A stretch of 42,240 nt of DNA from assembly GCA_030065155.1 (NCBI GenBank), contig JASJDI010000018.1, positions 1-42,240 on the forward strand. The letters are read 5' to 3'. The translations under genes and the position numbers were made by a program. Every line of letters starts with the position of its first letter. Within the stretch, counting starts at the first letter, position 1. Below, piece by piece: positions 6,834-16,094 of this stretch. A model generated the notes under the pieces. That model made no database searches. It was not told where the DNA came from and saw nothing but the letters and a program-made list of their open reading frames with translations. This DNA is from Xenococcaceae cyanobacterium MO_188.B29 (GTDB taxonomy: Bacteria; Cyanobacteriota; Cyanobacteriia; Cyanobacteriales; Xenococcaceae).

Positions 6834-8246
6834 ATGAACCCTCTTACTTCTGTCACAGAAATTTCTCTTTATCAACTCACGCAATCATCTAATTCTTCTT
6901 CAGCTTCAGTTGTAGTCAGTGCAAGTACATTCAAATCTTATATAGCCATACTAGTTGACTTCCTGATTAAGCAAAAACTTAAAACTAAAATTTGGGTTAA
7001 ATTACCACAAACAAAAACTTGGTTAAATGAAATTGACAGATATGAGCAACAAGGTAATGCCGAGGCTATCTACTGGTGTAACAATCTAAAAAATTATACG
7101 GGTACATTTTTCAACAACCAAGAGGTTAATCCCTCATCGATTATTCCTCTTTCCTTAACAACTAATTCTTGGCTTAAACGAGAGTTTTTTTTCGTTGTTT
7201 TATCTCCACAATTTTCAGTCGTCATCATAGCCCAATGGCAAAAAGGAAAAGTCCAAGCAGATGCTTCTGGTAAAAGATTGCAACAACCATATCTTAATAT
7301 GCTCTTGAGTTTTGAGCCTCAAAAAATTCAAGCAGTTTTACGAGGGATAAAAAATCTAATCTCTGCTCCTAATGCTTCTCAATTAGTGTCTAAGCTAGAT
7401 CTTGCTTTTGCTGCAAATAATCCTAGTGAACCTAAATTAATAACTCATTTTTTAGCACAACAAATTAACCATACAGAGAATTTACAAAAATCAACAAATT
7501 CTTTCTTGCCATCTCAAACTAAGATAGTTGACTTCGCCGAACTTTCTACTTTACAAGAGGACTTTTTACATAACTTAGTCAGAGAATTACGCTCTCCGAT
7601 AACTCACATGAAGACGGCTCTTAGTTTACTAGAGTCAAAACAAATTAAGGGAGAGCAACGTCAACGCTATTTAACAATGTTGAACTATGAGTGTACAAGA
7701 CAAAATTCTCTAATTACGGGCTTATTAGAATTATTGCAAATTGATAGTACAACAGAAATAGAATATCTAAAATTAGATGATTTTGTTCCTGGTATTGTTA
7801 GTACTTATCAACCATTAGCTAAAGAAAAAGAAATTCAGTTGGGATATACTATACCTGCCCAATTGCCCCCTGTATCTTGTCCCACTTCTTGGTTAAGACA
7901 AATCATTATTAATTTACTTCATAATAGCTTGCAATTTACTCCAGCCAAAGGTCGAGTTTTTGTTCAAGCTGCTCTCAAAGATGAGTATTTAGAAATAAGT
8001 ATCAGTGATACAGGAGTAGGCATAGAAGGTAAAGAGTTGACCAAAGTTTTTCAGAGCTTTTACCGAGGTAAGGAAGCTATTAATAATAAAGTGGCTGGTG
8101 CTGGTTTAGGGCTAACTCTAGTACAACAGTTGTTAAGACGCTGTGGTGGCTCTATTGCTGTGAATAGCAAAGTAGGAAAAGGTTCTACCTTCAAGGTATC
8201 TTTGCCTACTGTACCACCAGAATTGATCGACAAAACTACTAACTAA
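6834..8246 (+). CDS. DICT-domain histidine kinase-like protein lacking the H-box His
   Basis: 470 residues from the ATG at 6834; an in-frame TTG four codons earlier is the alternative. Residues about 5-190 resemble the DICT sensory domain found in cyanobacterial signalling proteins (SVVVSASTFKSYIAIL, FFFVVLSPQFSVVIIAQW). A linker leads to a HisKA-like helix pair (LVRELRSPITHMKTALSLL) and a complete HATPase_c domain: N-box INLLHNSLQFTP, G1 DTGVGIEG, F-box FYRG, G2 AGAGLGLTLV. The residue in the place of the phospho-accepting His is Arg250 (codon AGA at 7581). Autophosphorylation at the usual site is therefore not expected. It may act as a pseudokinase or an ATP-dependent scaffold. No response regulator gene is adjacent. 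The protein has no membrane segment. Confidence 0.85.
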   Translation: MNPLTSVTEISLYQLTQSSNSSSASVVVSASTFKSYIAILVDFLIKQKLKTKIWVKLPQTKTWLNEIDRYEQQGNAEAIYWCNNLKNYTGTFFNNQEVNPSSIIPLSLTTNSWLKREFFFVVLSPQFSVVIIAQWQKGKVQADASGKRLQQPYLNMLLSFEPQKIQAVLRGIKNLISAPNASQLVSKLDLAFAANNPSEPKLITHFLAQQINHTENLQKSTNSFLPSQTKIVDFAELSTLQEDFLHNLVRELRSPITHMKTALSLLESKQIKGEQRQRYLTMLNYECTRQNSLITGLLELLQIDSTTEIEYLKLDDFVPGIVSTYQPLAKEKEIQLGYTIPAQLPPVSCPTSWLRQIIINLLHNSLQFTPAKGRVFVQAALKDEYLEISISDTGVGIEGKELTKVFQSFYRGKEAINNKVAGAGLGLTLVQQLLRRCGGSIAVNSKVGKGSTFKVSLPTVPPELIDKTTN

Positions 8247-8268
8247 TAATTGAATTCAGTAGATTGTA

Positions 8269-8341
8269 GGGATTAGCTCAATTGGGCTACGCCTGGCACT
8301 GTGCAATCAGCGTAAGCAGGCACTGCGCGATCGCTAATCCC
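8269..8341. repeat. 73-bp inverted-repeat element
   Basis: Perfect 9-bp inverted ends GGGATTAGC (8269-8277) and GCTAATCCC (8333-8341) enclose a GC-richer core with two related segments (GGCACTGTGC and GGCACTGCGC) and a HIP1 octamer. It fits the whole gap between the DICT kinase gene and the LeuA-like gene and looks like a small MITE- or REP-like element sitting in the leader of the latter. Confidence 0.65.
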
Positions 8342-8356
8342 GACAATTTTAGAACA

Positions 8357-9193
8357 ATGAATCAAAAATTAAGGGAAAAAATTATTATTTTTGATACTAC
8401 TATGCGGGATGGAGAACTTACTCCAGGGATCAACATGAATCTTCAGCAAAAAATGGCATTAGCTAAATTGCTAGAAGAAATTGGTGTTGATGTTTTGGAA
8501 GTGGGTTATCCTGGTTTTTATCAAAAAGATTTAGCAGAAATAGAGGCTATTTCCCAGGAAATAAAAGAGTCTACTATTTGTGGATTAGCTGGTTCTAAAA
8601 TTAAAGAAATTAACACTTTAGGTCTAAGTCTTAAATCAGCTTCTAGAAGTAGAATAAATATTTATACTAATGTCAACACGAAAACACAAACTAAGTTAAC
8701 AAGTCAAGATATATTAACACTAATTAAAGACAGCATTACAGCAGCAAAACAATATACTAATGAGATAGAGTGGTCTGCTTTTGATGCTGCTAGCTGTGAA
8801 TTAGATTTTTTATGTAAAGCAGTAGAAATAGCGATCGCCCAAGGAGCAAATATAGTTTGTATTCCTGATAGTTTTGGTTCTTTATCTACTCAAGAATTTT
8901 ATGATCTAATCTCAGCAATTAGTCATCGGGTTCCGAATATCGATCGCGCTACAATTGCTGTTCATTGTCATAATGATTTGGGTTTAGCAGTAAATAATTC
9001 AATTGCTGCCTTAGAGAGTGGTGCAAGACAAATTGAATGTTCTGTTAATGGGTTAGGTGCAAGAAAAGGTAATGCAGATTTAGCTAAAATTGCTGAAGCT
9101 ATCTCTCAACAAAATAATTATCAAATTGATTTAGACACTACATTAATTTCTCAAGCATCTGAATTAGTTAATCAGCTTGTAGATATTGTTTGA
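8357..9193 (+). CDS. LeuA/homocitrate synthase-like catalytic domain protein
   Basis: 278 residues from the ATG at 8357 (MNQKLREKIIIFDTT). An upstream in-frame TTG would begin inside the repeat element, so it is rejected. The fold is the DRE-TIM metallolyase barrel: IFDTTMRDGE with the catalytic Arg-Asp at the first strand, VHCHNDLGLA with the two metal-binding His, and the family's SVNGLGARKGNA segment. Relatives condense acetyl-CoA with a 2-oxoacid (2-isopropylmalate, homocitrate, citramalate or benzylmalate synthases). The closest visible likeness is LeuA, but LeuA is about 530 residues and this protein lacks the linker and regulatory domain. The usual RDGEQ is RDGEL here. The substrate is unknown; it is unlikely to be the main leucine enzyme. 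It lies 110 bp after the DICT gene on the same strand. Confidence 0.8.
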   Translation: MNQKLREKIIIFDTTMRDGELTPGINMNLQQKMALAKLLEEIGVDVLEVGYPGFYQKDLAEIEAISQEIKESTICGLAGSKIKEINTLGLSLKSASRSRINIYTNVNTKTQTKLTSQDILTLIKDSITAAKQYTNEIEWSAFDAASCELDFLCKAVEIAIAQGANIVCIPDSFGSLSTQEFYDLISAISHRVPNIDRATIAVHCHNDLGLAVNNSIAALESGARQIECSVNGLGARKGNADLAKIAEAISQQNNYQIDLDTTLISQASELVNQLVDIV

Positions 9194-9212
9194 ACTTTAC
9201 AGAAAGCAACGA

Positions 9213-9355
9213 TGATACTTGGATTTTTTTCTCCGATTTCATGGTACTACGCAGTTTGGAAACCGTATCGCTCTAGCGCATGTAGGAATTATTCGTATTT
9301 TGTTTGAGGCACGCAATGAATTGGTCAAGCAGAATGTCCAAGCAGCAATGCTATA
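9213..9355 (+). pseudogene. Possible remnant of a small gene
   Basis: Between the LeuA-like gene and the 9437 gene an open frame of about 40 codons reads as protein-like sequence (TTQFGNRIALAHVGIIRIL, then FEARNELVKQNVQAAML) and ends at TAA. A TGA stands just upstream and there is no good start codon. I do not recognise the family. It may be the C-terminal scrap of a lost gene or chance. Confidence 0.25.
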
Positions 9356-9436
9356 AATAGAATAGACTGGGAGTGTCAATTTAGAATAAAGATAAGAGAA
9401 AAGCCAGAAGTTAGCTGCTGCTATCTGGGGGAGGGA

Positions 9437-9751
9437 ATGATGGCATCCAAAAACTCACCACTCAACAATACGAGTCTTGACTTAGAAAAAGAGGTAATTA
9501 AGCGATTTCGAGGACTAGCTTCGTTTATTTCCCCTCAATGCCGAGTTTTTCGTGAACTTAACGATAGAGAAACCGTACTTTGTCTAGATTGGGCTGATTG
9601 TCCTCAAGACCTGAACAGGAGGAAGCAAGAATGGGAAAAAGAAGTGATATGGTTGGCAATCTTATGTGATTATCTAGGTATAGCCAAAAATGTAGTCTGG
9701 AAGAATGGTGAGCGGATAGTAGGATGGATGAGTTTAGAGGAGATAGCATAA
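9437..9751 (+). CDS. Small hypothetical protein
   Basis: 104 residues with a strong ribosome site (GGGGGAGGGA directly before ATGATGG); the start may be the first or second of the paired ATGs. The protein is charged and soluble with no membrane segment. It has a Cys-containing centre (SPQCRVFRELNDRETVLCLD, then WADCPQDLNRR) and a C-terminal helix with several Trp (WLAILCDYLGI, NVVWKNGERIVGWMSLEEIA). Three Cys lie at positions about 36, 51 and 57, without a clear metal-binding spacing. No family is recognised. Neighbours give no hint, since the following gene is on the other strand. Confidence 0.6.
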   Translation: MMASKNSPLNNTSLDLEKEVIKRFRGLASFISPQCRVFRELNDRETVLCLDWADCPQDLNRRKQEWEKEVIWLAILCDYLGIAKNVVWKNGERIVGWMSLEEIA

Positions 9752-9954
9752 GTTGAACAGAAATTATGCTCACCTACTAATTGGGCAGTATATTTGTCAA
9801 TCAAGCTCTCAAAAAAAATACCTTATTCATCTCGCCTTTCTAAAATACGGAAATAGTAAGGATAAATTATTCTGCCCATTTGCCAACATTGTTGTAGATA
9901 AGTTCCTGACAATTGTCAGGGACATTGTTTTTAGTTATTCGAGTTAGATGCTGA

Positions 9955-11001
9955 TTAACCAAATCCTTTGCCACTAAAAGACTTTGACCAAATTATTAAC
10001 TCTCCTTGCTGTCCTCCTGCTGCTAAATATTTGCCTGTCGGATGCCACGCCAAGCTAGCAAATCCCTGGTTAGCACCCTTGAGAGTTTGCACAACTTTTT
10101 TGGCACTGTGCCAGAGATGAATATAACCATCATCCCCCGCAGAAGCTAGTAAAAGTGAATTAGGTTGAAAAGCGATCGCTTTAACAAATCCCTGATGCTT
10201 TTGTAGAACATAACTTTGCCAGCTTTTACCAAGAGAATCTAGTTGCCAAATAATGATTCCATCCTGACAAGCAGATGCCAGCAGAGGGGAACTTTTTTTC
10301 TTGATATCTGACCATCTAACTTGACTAACTTTTCCTGGAAATCCTTGCATTAACCAGGGGGGAGGATTATCCCAGTGCAACAGAGAAATAGTTTTATCTA
10401 AATTCCCAGAAGCTAAATAATTACCATCTGCTGACCAAGTACAGTCTAAACTAGCCCCAGGAACTTGTAAAAGATAAGGTGCTTGCTGCCAGTTTTTTTG
10501 CTGCCAAACTTTTACTCCTCCATGTCCACTAGCTGCTAACAACTCACCCTGATTATGCCAAGCTAGACTAAATACCGAAGAAGCTTCAAAGTTTAAAGTA
10601 ACAGTTATCTCTTGGCTATTAGCATCCCAAATTTTTATGGTGTGATCGACTCCAAAAGCTAAAATATTTTGGGTTGGATTCCATGCCATACAGTCGATCC
10701 AAGCTTTACCATTATCGATAGTAGTAACTAGGTTGAAAGAGGATTCTTGTAACTGCCAAATTTTGACTTGACTATTTTGTCCTGCTACAGCTAAATACTG
10801 TCCATCTGCGGAAAAACCTAGACAGTCTAGGGAATATTCACCAGGTTTTTGTAATAAGATTAATTCTCCTGATTGCCATAAAACAACTTCTCCTACAGCA
10901 GTAACAGCAGCTAAAGTTTCCTGACAAGAAGACCAGGCGATCGCTTTAACATAATTGTTAAGCATACCCTGATATTTAAGTTGGAATAACTTATTACTCA
11001 T
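9955..11001 (-). CDS. WD40-repeat protein coupled to the CheB/CheR hybrid kinase
   Basis: 348 residues made almost entirely of WD40 repeats, enough for one seven-bladed propeller. Blade ends are visible as VVLWQSG, VKIWQLQ, IKIWDAN, VKVWQQK, ISLLHWDN, IIIWQLD, IHLWHSA and LIIWSKS, with the preceding LAVAG, LASGN and LASAGDDG turns. Such propellers are protein-binding platforms. There is no signal peptide, so it should be cytosolic. Its ATG overlaps the TGA of the upstream 1359-residue signalling gene by four bases (10998-11001, ATGA), a sign of translational coupling and of a shared role. Binding to or scaffolding for that kinase is an inference from this arrangement. Confidence 0.9.
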   Translation of the reverse strand: MSNKLFQLKYQGMLNNYVKAIAWSSCQETLAAVTAVGEVVLWQSGELILLQKPGEYSLDCLGFSADGQYLAVAGQNSQVKIWQLQESSFNLVTTIDNGKAWIDCMAWNPTQNILAFGVDHTIKIWDANSQEITVTLNFEASSVFSLAWHNQGELLAASGHGGVKVWQQKNWQQAPYLLQVPGASLDCTWSADGNYLASGNLDKTISLLHWDNPPPWLMQGFPGKVSQVRWSDIKKKSSPLLASACQDGIIIWQLDSLGKSWQSYVLQKHQGFVKAIAFQPNSLLLASAGDDGYIHLWHSAKKVVQTLKGANQGFASLAWHPTGKYLAAGGQQGELIIWSKSFSGKGFG

Positions 11002-14000
11002 TTTTGATAGTTAGACAAAAATTGCTGTAATCGTTCGACGTGGAAACTTTCAGCTAGTTGAATTATTTGCTGAAAAAAAGGACTCCATTGAGGTTGTTGC
11101 TCTTGTAATGATTTTGCTTGAGTTAATACTTCTCTAATATCCCCCTGCATCACTAGTTTAGACAAGGTGGTTATTGCTTCTGGGGTAGGAGGAATAAATG
11201 ACTCTATTGTAGTTGTTTGAGTTGAGGAAGAGTCTTGATAAATCCAATGGATTTTTAATAGATCTCCGATAACCTTCAAGAGATTGTCAAAAGAAATAGG
11301 TTTAGTTAGGAAAGCATCACAATCTGCTTGTTCACAGTCAGATCGATCCTTCTGTAAGACAGAAGCAGAAATAGCGACAATCGCCACATCTCTCAAACCA
11401 GGTTGTTGACGTAGTTGATTCGTAACTTCTAAACCATCTATATTGGGCATAAACCAGTCTAGTAAAATTACATCAGGACAGTATTTTTGTGCTAGAGCGA
11501 TCGCTGTTTCTCCACTACTGGCTTCTTGTAATTCAAACTCTAGAGAACTCAAAAAATCAACTAAAATACTGCGATTGTTAACATTATCGTCCACAACCAA
11601 AATTTTATTGCGCTTTCCCTCATAACCAATAATTACAGGTTTGCTCAGATTGGGCAGATTTAAATCAGTTTCTACTAAATCTAAATCAAAATAAAAGACG
11701 CTACCTGTTCCTAAGATGCTCTTAACCTCAATTTTGCTATCTAGTCTTTGGACTATTTCTTGACTAATACTCAAGCCCAATCCTGTTCCTTCTTGTTGAG
11801 ACTGGCTGCCTATTTGTTGAAAGGGGAGAAAAATATCTTCCAATTTATCTTCAGGAATACCAATCCCTGTATCTTCAATCTGAAAACGAATCTTTTGATA
11901 GTTGAGGGTTGAGGTTTGAGCAATTTCTTGCTTATCCTCTTTAGCTTCTAGTGCAAAATCCTCTACATAACCTACACTAAAAGTAACTTTGCCAGTTTCA
12001 GTAAATTTGATCCCATTGCTAAGTAAGTTAAGTAAAACTTGTCTTAAGCGAGTTTCATCACAATTAACCACAGTGGGCAGAGAAGAAAGAGTTTTATATT
12101 CTAGAGTAATATCTTTTTGTTGAGCATTAATACGAGCGATCGCTAGTAAATTTTCGAGAAAGGAAGGTAAATAAAACTCCCTAGACTCTAACTCTAATTT
12201 TCCTGCTTCAATTTTGGCTAAATCGAGAAGATCGTTAATCAAAGTCAGTAAATGTCGTCCCGACTGATAAATTATTTCAACTCCCTGACTTTGTTCAGTA
12301 GCAGAAAGAGAGGGATTACGTTGCAAAATTTGGGCAAAACCTAGAATAGCATTAAGAGGAGTTCTCAATTCGTGGCTAATATGGGCAATAAAAGTGCTTT
12401 TAGATTTATTAGCTGCTTCAGATGCCTGTTTAGCTTGCTCTAACTCTGCTGTACGTTCTTCTACCCTTTGTTCTAATTCCTCATTCAGTTTACGTAGTCG
12501 ATCTTCTGAATCCTGAAGAGCTTCATTAACCTGATAAACTTCTTGTTGAACCGTTTTTAGTTCGTCAATATCAACAAAGGTAATCACAACCCCGTCTAAA
12601 TTTCCATCTTCCTGTAGATAAGGATTTACTCGCATCAACAGATAAAAATCTGCTTTGTTGAGTTTGACCTCTTTTTCTACGGACTGTCTATTGGCGATCG
12701 CTGCTTCTAATAAATCAAATAAATCAGCACAATCGAGATTATGGGTAATATGTTCTAGAGGGCGACCAATATCTGCCTCGACAAAATTAATCGCGACAGT
12801 TGCAGCAGGAGTAAATTTGCGAATTCTTAACTCGCGATCGAGAAAAACAACCCCAATATCGGTACTACGGAGTAAGTTATCTATATCATTATTTAATTCT
12901 GTCAGTTCTTCAATTTTGGACTGATACTCTGCGTTAACAGTATAAAGTTCTTCGTTAACTGAATGTAATTCTTCGTTAACTGAATGTAATTCTTCGTTGG
13001 AGGCGGTTAATTCTTCATTAGTTGCCTGTTGTTCTTCATTGGTTGTTTCTAATTCTTCAATAACTGCTTGCAGATTTTCTCGGGTTTGCTGAAGTTCATA
13101 TTCTAACTCCATAATCCTTTGAGACGCTTCTGTATTTGCTTCAAAAGGCTCTCCTCTAACTGGTTGAGGTCTAACTTCTTCTTGAATAAAGACGGTAAAG
13201 AAATCTCGAACTAGCTTATTAGTCTCTTGGTAAGTGACTTTTAGATTTACACTGGGTAAATCATCATTTTCTCCTAATCTAATCCCCGAATATGCAACAG
13301 TACGACGTTCTCTTTTGGCACGATGTAAAGCAGTATGGAGAGGTAACTGGAGAGAGGAAGAAATTAGTTTGGTTACATCCATGGTTGCTCTACCAGTTTT
13401 AAACTCTAGAACATCCAGGGAATTATTAAAAATATGGAGTAGTTTATATTCTCTATCTACTAAAATACAAGTCGCTTTTTGTTCAGAGAGAAAATGACTA
13501 AAGGCTTCATTAATTAATGGTTCGAGATGAGATTCATTGACCTGTTTTGGTTGCAGTTGAGGTATAAATCGACGGGAAATCTTGTCTATCCCTTTAACAG
13601 GTATAGGCAATCTGATGTCTCTCCGCTTTTGATAAATTTTTCCTTTTTTATCAAGAGGTTTGAATTCTTCTTCAATATCTCCCAAAGTTTCTGCTTCTCC
13701 TAAAAATAAAACTCCTTTGGACAGAAGAGAAAAGTGTAAATTCCGTAATACTTGCTGTTGCAATTGAGGTTGTAAATAAATTAGAACATTACGACAACTA
13801 ATTAAGTTCATGCGGGTAAAACCAGCATCTTTAGTGAGATCGTGGGGAGCAAATAACAGTTTTTCCCGTAATTTGCGGATAATTTGCCAAGATTTGTCTT
13901 TGCGAATAAAATAACGTTCTAGTCTTTGGGAAGTAATATCATTGACAATAGTTTCCGAGTAGATACCTTGAGTGGCTTTTTCTAATGCTTCTTTATCTAT

Positions 14001-15077
14001 ATCCGTAGCAAAAATTTTGAATCTGACTTGTTTATCTGATTTTTCTAATGCTTCATCTAACAAAATAGCCAAGGAATAGGCTTCTTCTCCTGTAGCACAA
14101 GCTGTTACCCAGCATCTTATTTCTTCTCCTGGTTTGGCTTGTTCGATTAATCGAGGTATTACGGTAGTTTCTAGATATTCCCAGGCTCTGCGATCGCGGA
14201 AAAACTGAGTAACACTAATTAAAAGATCGTGGCGTAGAGTGTTCCTCTCTTCTGGGGAATTTTCCAGCAAGCGCACATAATTTTCTAGATTATTGCACCC
14301 ACTAATTAAGCAACGACGATGAATGCGTCGGGATAAAGTACTAGTCTTGTAATGAGAAAAATCAGTCTGCTCATACTTAGCCAGAATGCTAGCAATGCGT
14401 TGCAATTTATTAGAGTCGAGACGATTTCCTTGATATTTACTTAGTTGCAGTGTATCTAAAGGCGATCGCACTAACTGATAGATTACTTGTGCTAAATCTT
14501 TAGGAGAAAGAATTTGATCTACTAAACCTGTAGCGATCGCTGTTCGTGGCATGCCATCAAATTCGGCGGTTTCTGGCTCTTGAACTAAAGAGAACCCTCC
14601 CGCTTCATTGATAGCTCTTAAACCATTAGTTCCATCACTTCCCGTTCCTGATAATATTACCCCAATTCCTCGATCGGCATAATTTTTGGCTAGAGACTCT
14701 AAAAAAATATCAATGGGAAAATTTAATCCGTGGCGGTTGCGCTCTTCTTGATCCGATAATCGTAGTTGAGAATTATCTACTACCAAGTTTTTGCCTGGAG
14801 GAATGAGATAAATTGAGTTAGGCTCTAGAGTCATGCCATCTGTTACCCGATAAATTTCCATACGGGTACGTCGCTCTAGTAGTTCTTTCATCAAGCTCTT
14901 AAAGTCTGGGGATAGATGCTGAATTACGACAAAAGCAGCCCCACTATCGGTGGGCATGTTTTCAAAAAATTCCTCTAAGGCACGGAGTCCACCCGCAGAT
15001 GCCCCAATCCCAACAACAAATAAGTTATTCTCTTGGTTTGATGAAGAATGTTCTTCTCTCAATATCTCCTCAGACAT
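10998..15077 (-). CDS. CheB-CheR-PAS-histidine kinase-receiver fusion
   Basis: 1359 residues. In order: CheB methylesterase with catalytic triad S27 (GASAGG), H54 (IQHLSPD) and D148 (GTGSDG); CheR methyltransferase (about 215-480) with [15 protein letters not shown] and the CRNVLIYL motif; a long coiled coil (about 650-720) with repeated EELHSVN units; a PAS domain (about 725-840, [18 protein letters not shown]); HisKA with H902 in SHELRTPLN; HATPase_c with DTGIGIPED and GTGLGLSIS; a receiver with phospho-acceptor D1207 in LLDWFMPN and the conserved Lys in TKP; and a C-terminal helical segment. There are no membrane segments. CheB/CheR-kinase fusions are known in many bacteria, with unclear targets. 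CheB and CheR would normally modify receptor glutamates; here they are tied to a two-component relay. The overlapping WD40 gene is a probable partner. Confidence 0.93.
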   Translation of the reverse strand: MSEEILREEHSSSNQENNLFVVGIGASAGGLRALEEFFENMPTDSGAAFVVIQHLSPDFKSLMKELLERRTRMEIYRVTDGMTLEPNSIYLIPPGKNLVVDNSQLRLSDQEERNRHGLNFPIDIFLESLAKNYADRGIGVILSGTGSDGTNGLRAINEAGGFSLVQEPETAEFDGMPRTAIATGLVDQILSPKDLAQVIYQLVRSPLDTLQLSKYQGNRLDSNKLQRIASILAKYEQTDFSHYKTSTLSRRIHRRCLISGCNNLENYVRLLENSPEERNTLRHDLLISVTQFFRDRRAWEYLETTVIPRLIEQAKPGEEIRCWVTACATGEEAYSLAILLDEALEKSDKQVRFKIFATDIDKEALEKATQGIYSETIVNDITSQRLERYFIRKDKSWQIIRKLREKLLFAPHDLTKDAGFTRMNLISCRNVLIYLQPQLQQQVLRNLHFSLLSKGVLFLGEAETLGDIEEEFKPLDKKGKIYQKRRDIRLPIPVKGIDKISRRFIPQLQPKQVNESHLEPLINEAFSHFLSEQKATCILVDREYKLLHIFNNSLDVLEFKTGRATMDVTKLISSSLQLPLHTALHRAKRERRTVAYSGIRLGENDDLPSVNLKVTYQETNKLVRDFFTVFIQEEVRPQPVRGEPFEANTEASQRIMELEYELQQTRENLQAVIEELETTNEEQQATNEELTASNEELHSVNEELHSVNEELYTVNAEYQSKIEELTELNNDIDNLLRSTDIGVVFLDRELRIRKFTPAATVAINFVEADIGRPLEHITHNLDCADLFDLLEAAIANRQSVEKEVKLNKADFYLLMRVNPYLQEDGNLDGVVITFVDIDELKTVQQEVYQVNEALQDSEDRLRKLNEELEQRVEERTAELEQAKQASEAANKSKSTFIAHISHELRTPLNAILGFAQILQRNPSLSATEQSQGVEIIYQSGRHLLTLINDLLDLAKIEAGKLELESREFYLPSFLENLLAIARINAQQKDITLEYKTLSSLPTVVNCDETRLRQVLLNLLSNGIKFTETGKVTFSVGYVEDFALEAKEDKQEIAQTSTLNYQKIRFQIEDTGIGIPEDKLEDIFLPFQQIGSQSQQEGTGLGLSISQEIVQRLDSKIEVKSILGTGSVFYFDLDLVETDLNLPNLSKPVIIGYEGKRNKILVVDDNVNNRSILVDFLSSLEFELQEASSGETAIALAQKYCPDVILLDWFMPNIDGLEVTNQLRQQPGLRDVAIVAISASVLQKDRSDCEQADCDAFLTKPISFDNLLKVIGDLLKIHWIYQDSSSTQTTTIESFIPPTPEAITTLSKLVMQGDIREVLTQAKSLQEQQPQWSPFFQQIIQLAESFHVERLQQFLSNYQK

Positions 15078-15187
15078 GTTACAGAATAATAAGCATTGTT
15101 AAGTTATATTAACAATTTTTTTTTGCCAAATTCAATTTGGAAATCTAAAAAGAATATAAATAAGAACGCGAAAAACAGGAGTTACTC

Positions 15188-15667
15188 ATGATTAGACTCG
15201 CCACACCCAATGATCACAAAGCAATAATGGCGATCGCGGAAACTATCGGTCTGTTTAGTCCCCAAGAGCTTGAGGAACTTGGTGGTATGTTAGGAGAATA
15301 CTTCGATGGCAACCTCGGTAGCGATCGCTTCTGGATCACTTACGATGATGGCGAGCTTCTAGGAGTAGCATACTATGCACCAGAGCTATATACTTATGGA
15401 ACATGGAACTTGTACTTTATCGCCGTTCACCCCAATCATCAGGGAAAAGGATTTGGTGGTAAACTGCTAAGCTACGTCGAAAAAATGTTAACGGAACGGG
15501 GCGAGCGATTATTATTAGTGGAAACTTCTGGACTGCCAAACTTTGAGCGTACGCGGGCATTCTACCGCAAGCACGGGTACAACGAGGAAGCAAGAATCCG
15601 CGAATTTTACAGGGCAGGGGAAGATAAAATCATTTTTCGCAAAGCATTAACTACTTCGGAGCAGTAA
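15188..15667 (+). CDS. GNAT-family N-acetyltransferase
   Basis: 159 residues with a single GNAT fold. The acetyl-CoA-binding motif A is visible as IAVHPNHQGKGFGGKLLSYVE (Q-x-x-G-x-G form), followed by LLLVETSG and the motif B segment TRAFYRKHGYNEEARI. The N-terminus (IRLATPNDHKAIMAIAE) is typical. The acceptor substrate (amine, peptide N-terminus or small molecule) cannot be inferred. The ATG at 15188 has ACAGGAGTTACTC upstream, a good ribosome site. The gene is somewhat richer in GC than its neighbours and stands alone, divergent from the CheB/CheR gene, so a later arrival is possible but not shown. Confidence 0.9.
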   Translation: MIRLATPNDHKAIMAIAETIGLFSPQELEELGGMLGEYFDGNLGSDRFWITYDDGELLGVAYYAPELYTYGTWNLYFIAVHPNHQGKGFGGKLLSYVEKMLTERGERLLLVETSGLPNFERTRAFYRKHGYNEEARIREFYRAGEDKIIFRKALTTSEQ

Positions 15668-16094
15668 GCCAAATATAGTACCCAAATGTCAGTTCAGGTT
15701 AAGAAAATTAGTTTGTTTTGTTGAATGGACAATGGACAATGAGTATTTCAAGCGTTTATGTGACAACGAAATAATTAGTGTTTCAGCTTATCCCGAACTC
15801 AGGTTACCCAAAAAAATAGGGTGAGCAAAATTAGTTTGCCCACCTTACAAGATATAAGCTTTCTAAACAAGCTGGAATATTAAGTACAAGCAGATTTTCG
15901 TTATCAAAAGATTAACTCACTACTCACCCTTCGGGAGCGGAGCATTCCCTTGCTAGGTGCGCGTTCCTTTGCGCCCTCAGGTGGCGCAGGGTCGCACCTC
16001 TTACGCCGACGCGGTGAGTTAGTGCGGTCTTGGGGGTTTCCCCCATGAGCAACTAACGAACCCGAAGGGGGTCTCCGCTCTACTCACTACTTAA
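15668..16094. other. Intergenic region with a GC-rich repeat block
   Basis: 427 bases between the acetyltransferase and the lipoprotein gene, which converge. The left half (to about 15910) is AT-rich without recognisable features. The right part is the GC-rich block annotated separately. No protein gene is supported. Confidence 0.6.
15915..16085. repeat. GC-rich palindromic repeat block
   Basis: About 170 bases, far richer in GC than the surroundings and framed by ACTCACTAC-type heptamer repeats on both sides (near 15917 and 16082). It contains small palindromes such as GGGGGTTTCCCCC (about 16030-16043), CACCCTTCGGG and GAACCCGAAGGGGG. The block near 33640-33830 shares the GGAGACCCCC motif and the CTTCGGGTTC hairpin, so both belong to one family of composite repeats. 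Confidence 0.7.

Noticed and set aside
9905-9920. Palindrome CCTGACAATTGTCAGG as a terminator or operator
   Set aside because: It has no loop and no clear T-run, and no target gene is evident; it may be a protein site but nothing supports a specific one.
9753-9947. Open frame of 64 codons after the 9437 gene
   Set aside because: No ribosome site, no recognisable domain, atypical composition; the palindrome CCTGACAATTGTCAGG at 9905-9920 lies in it.
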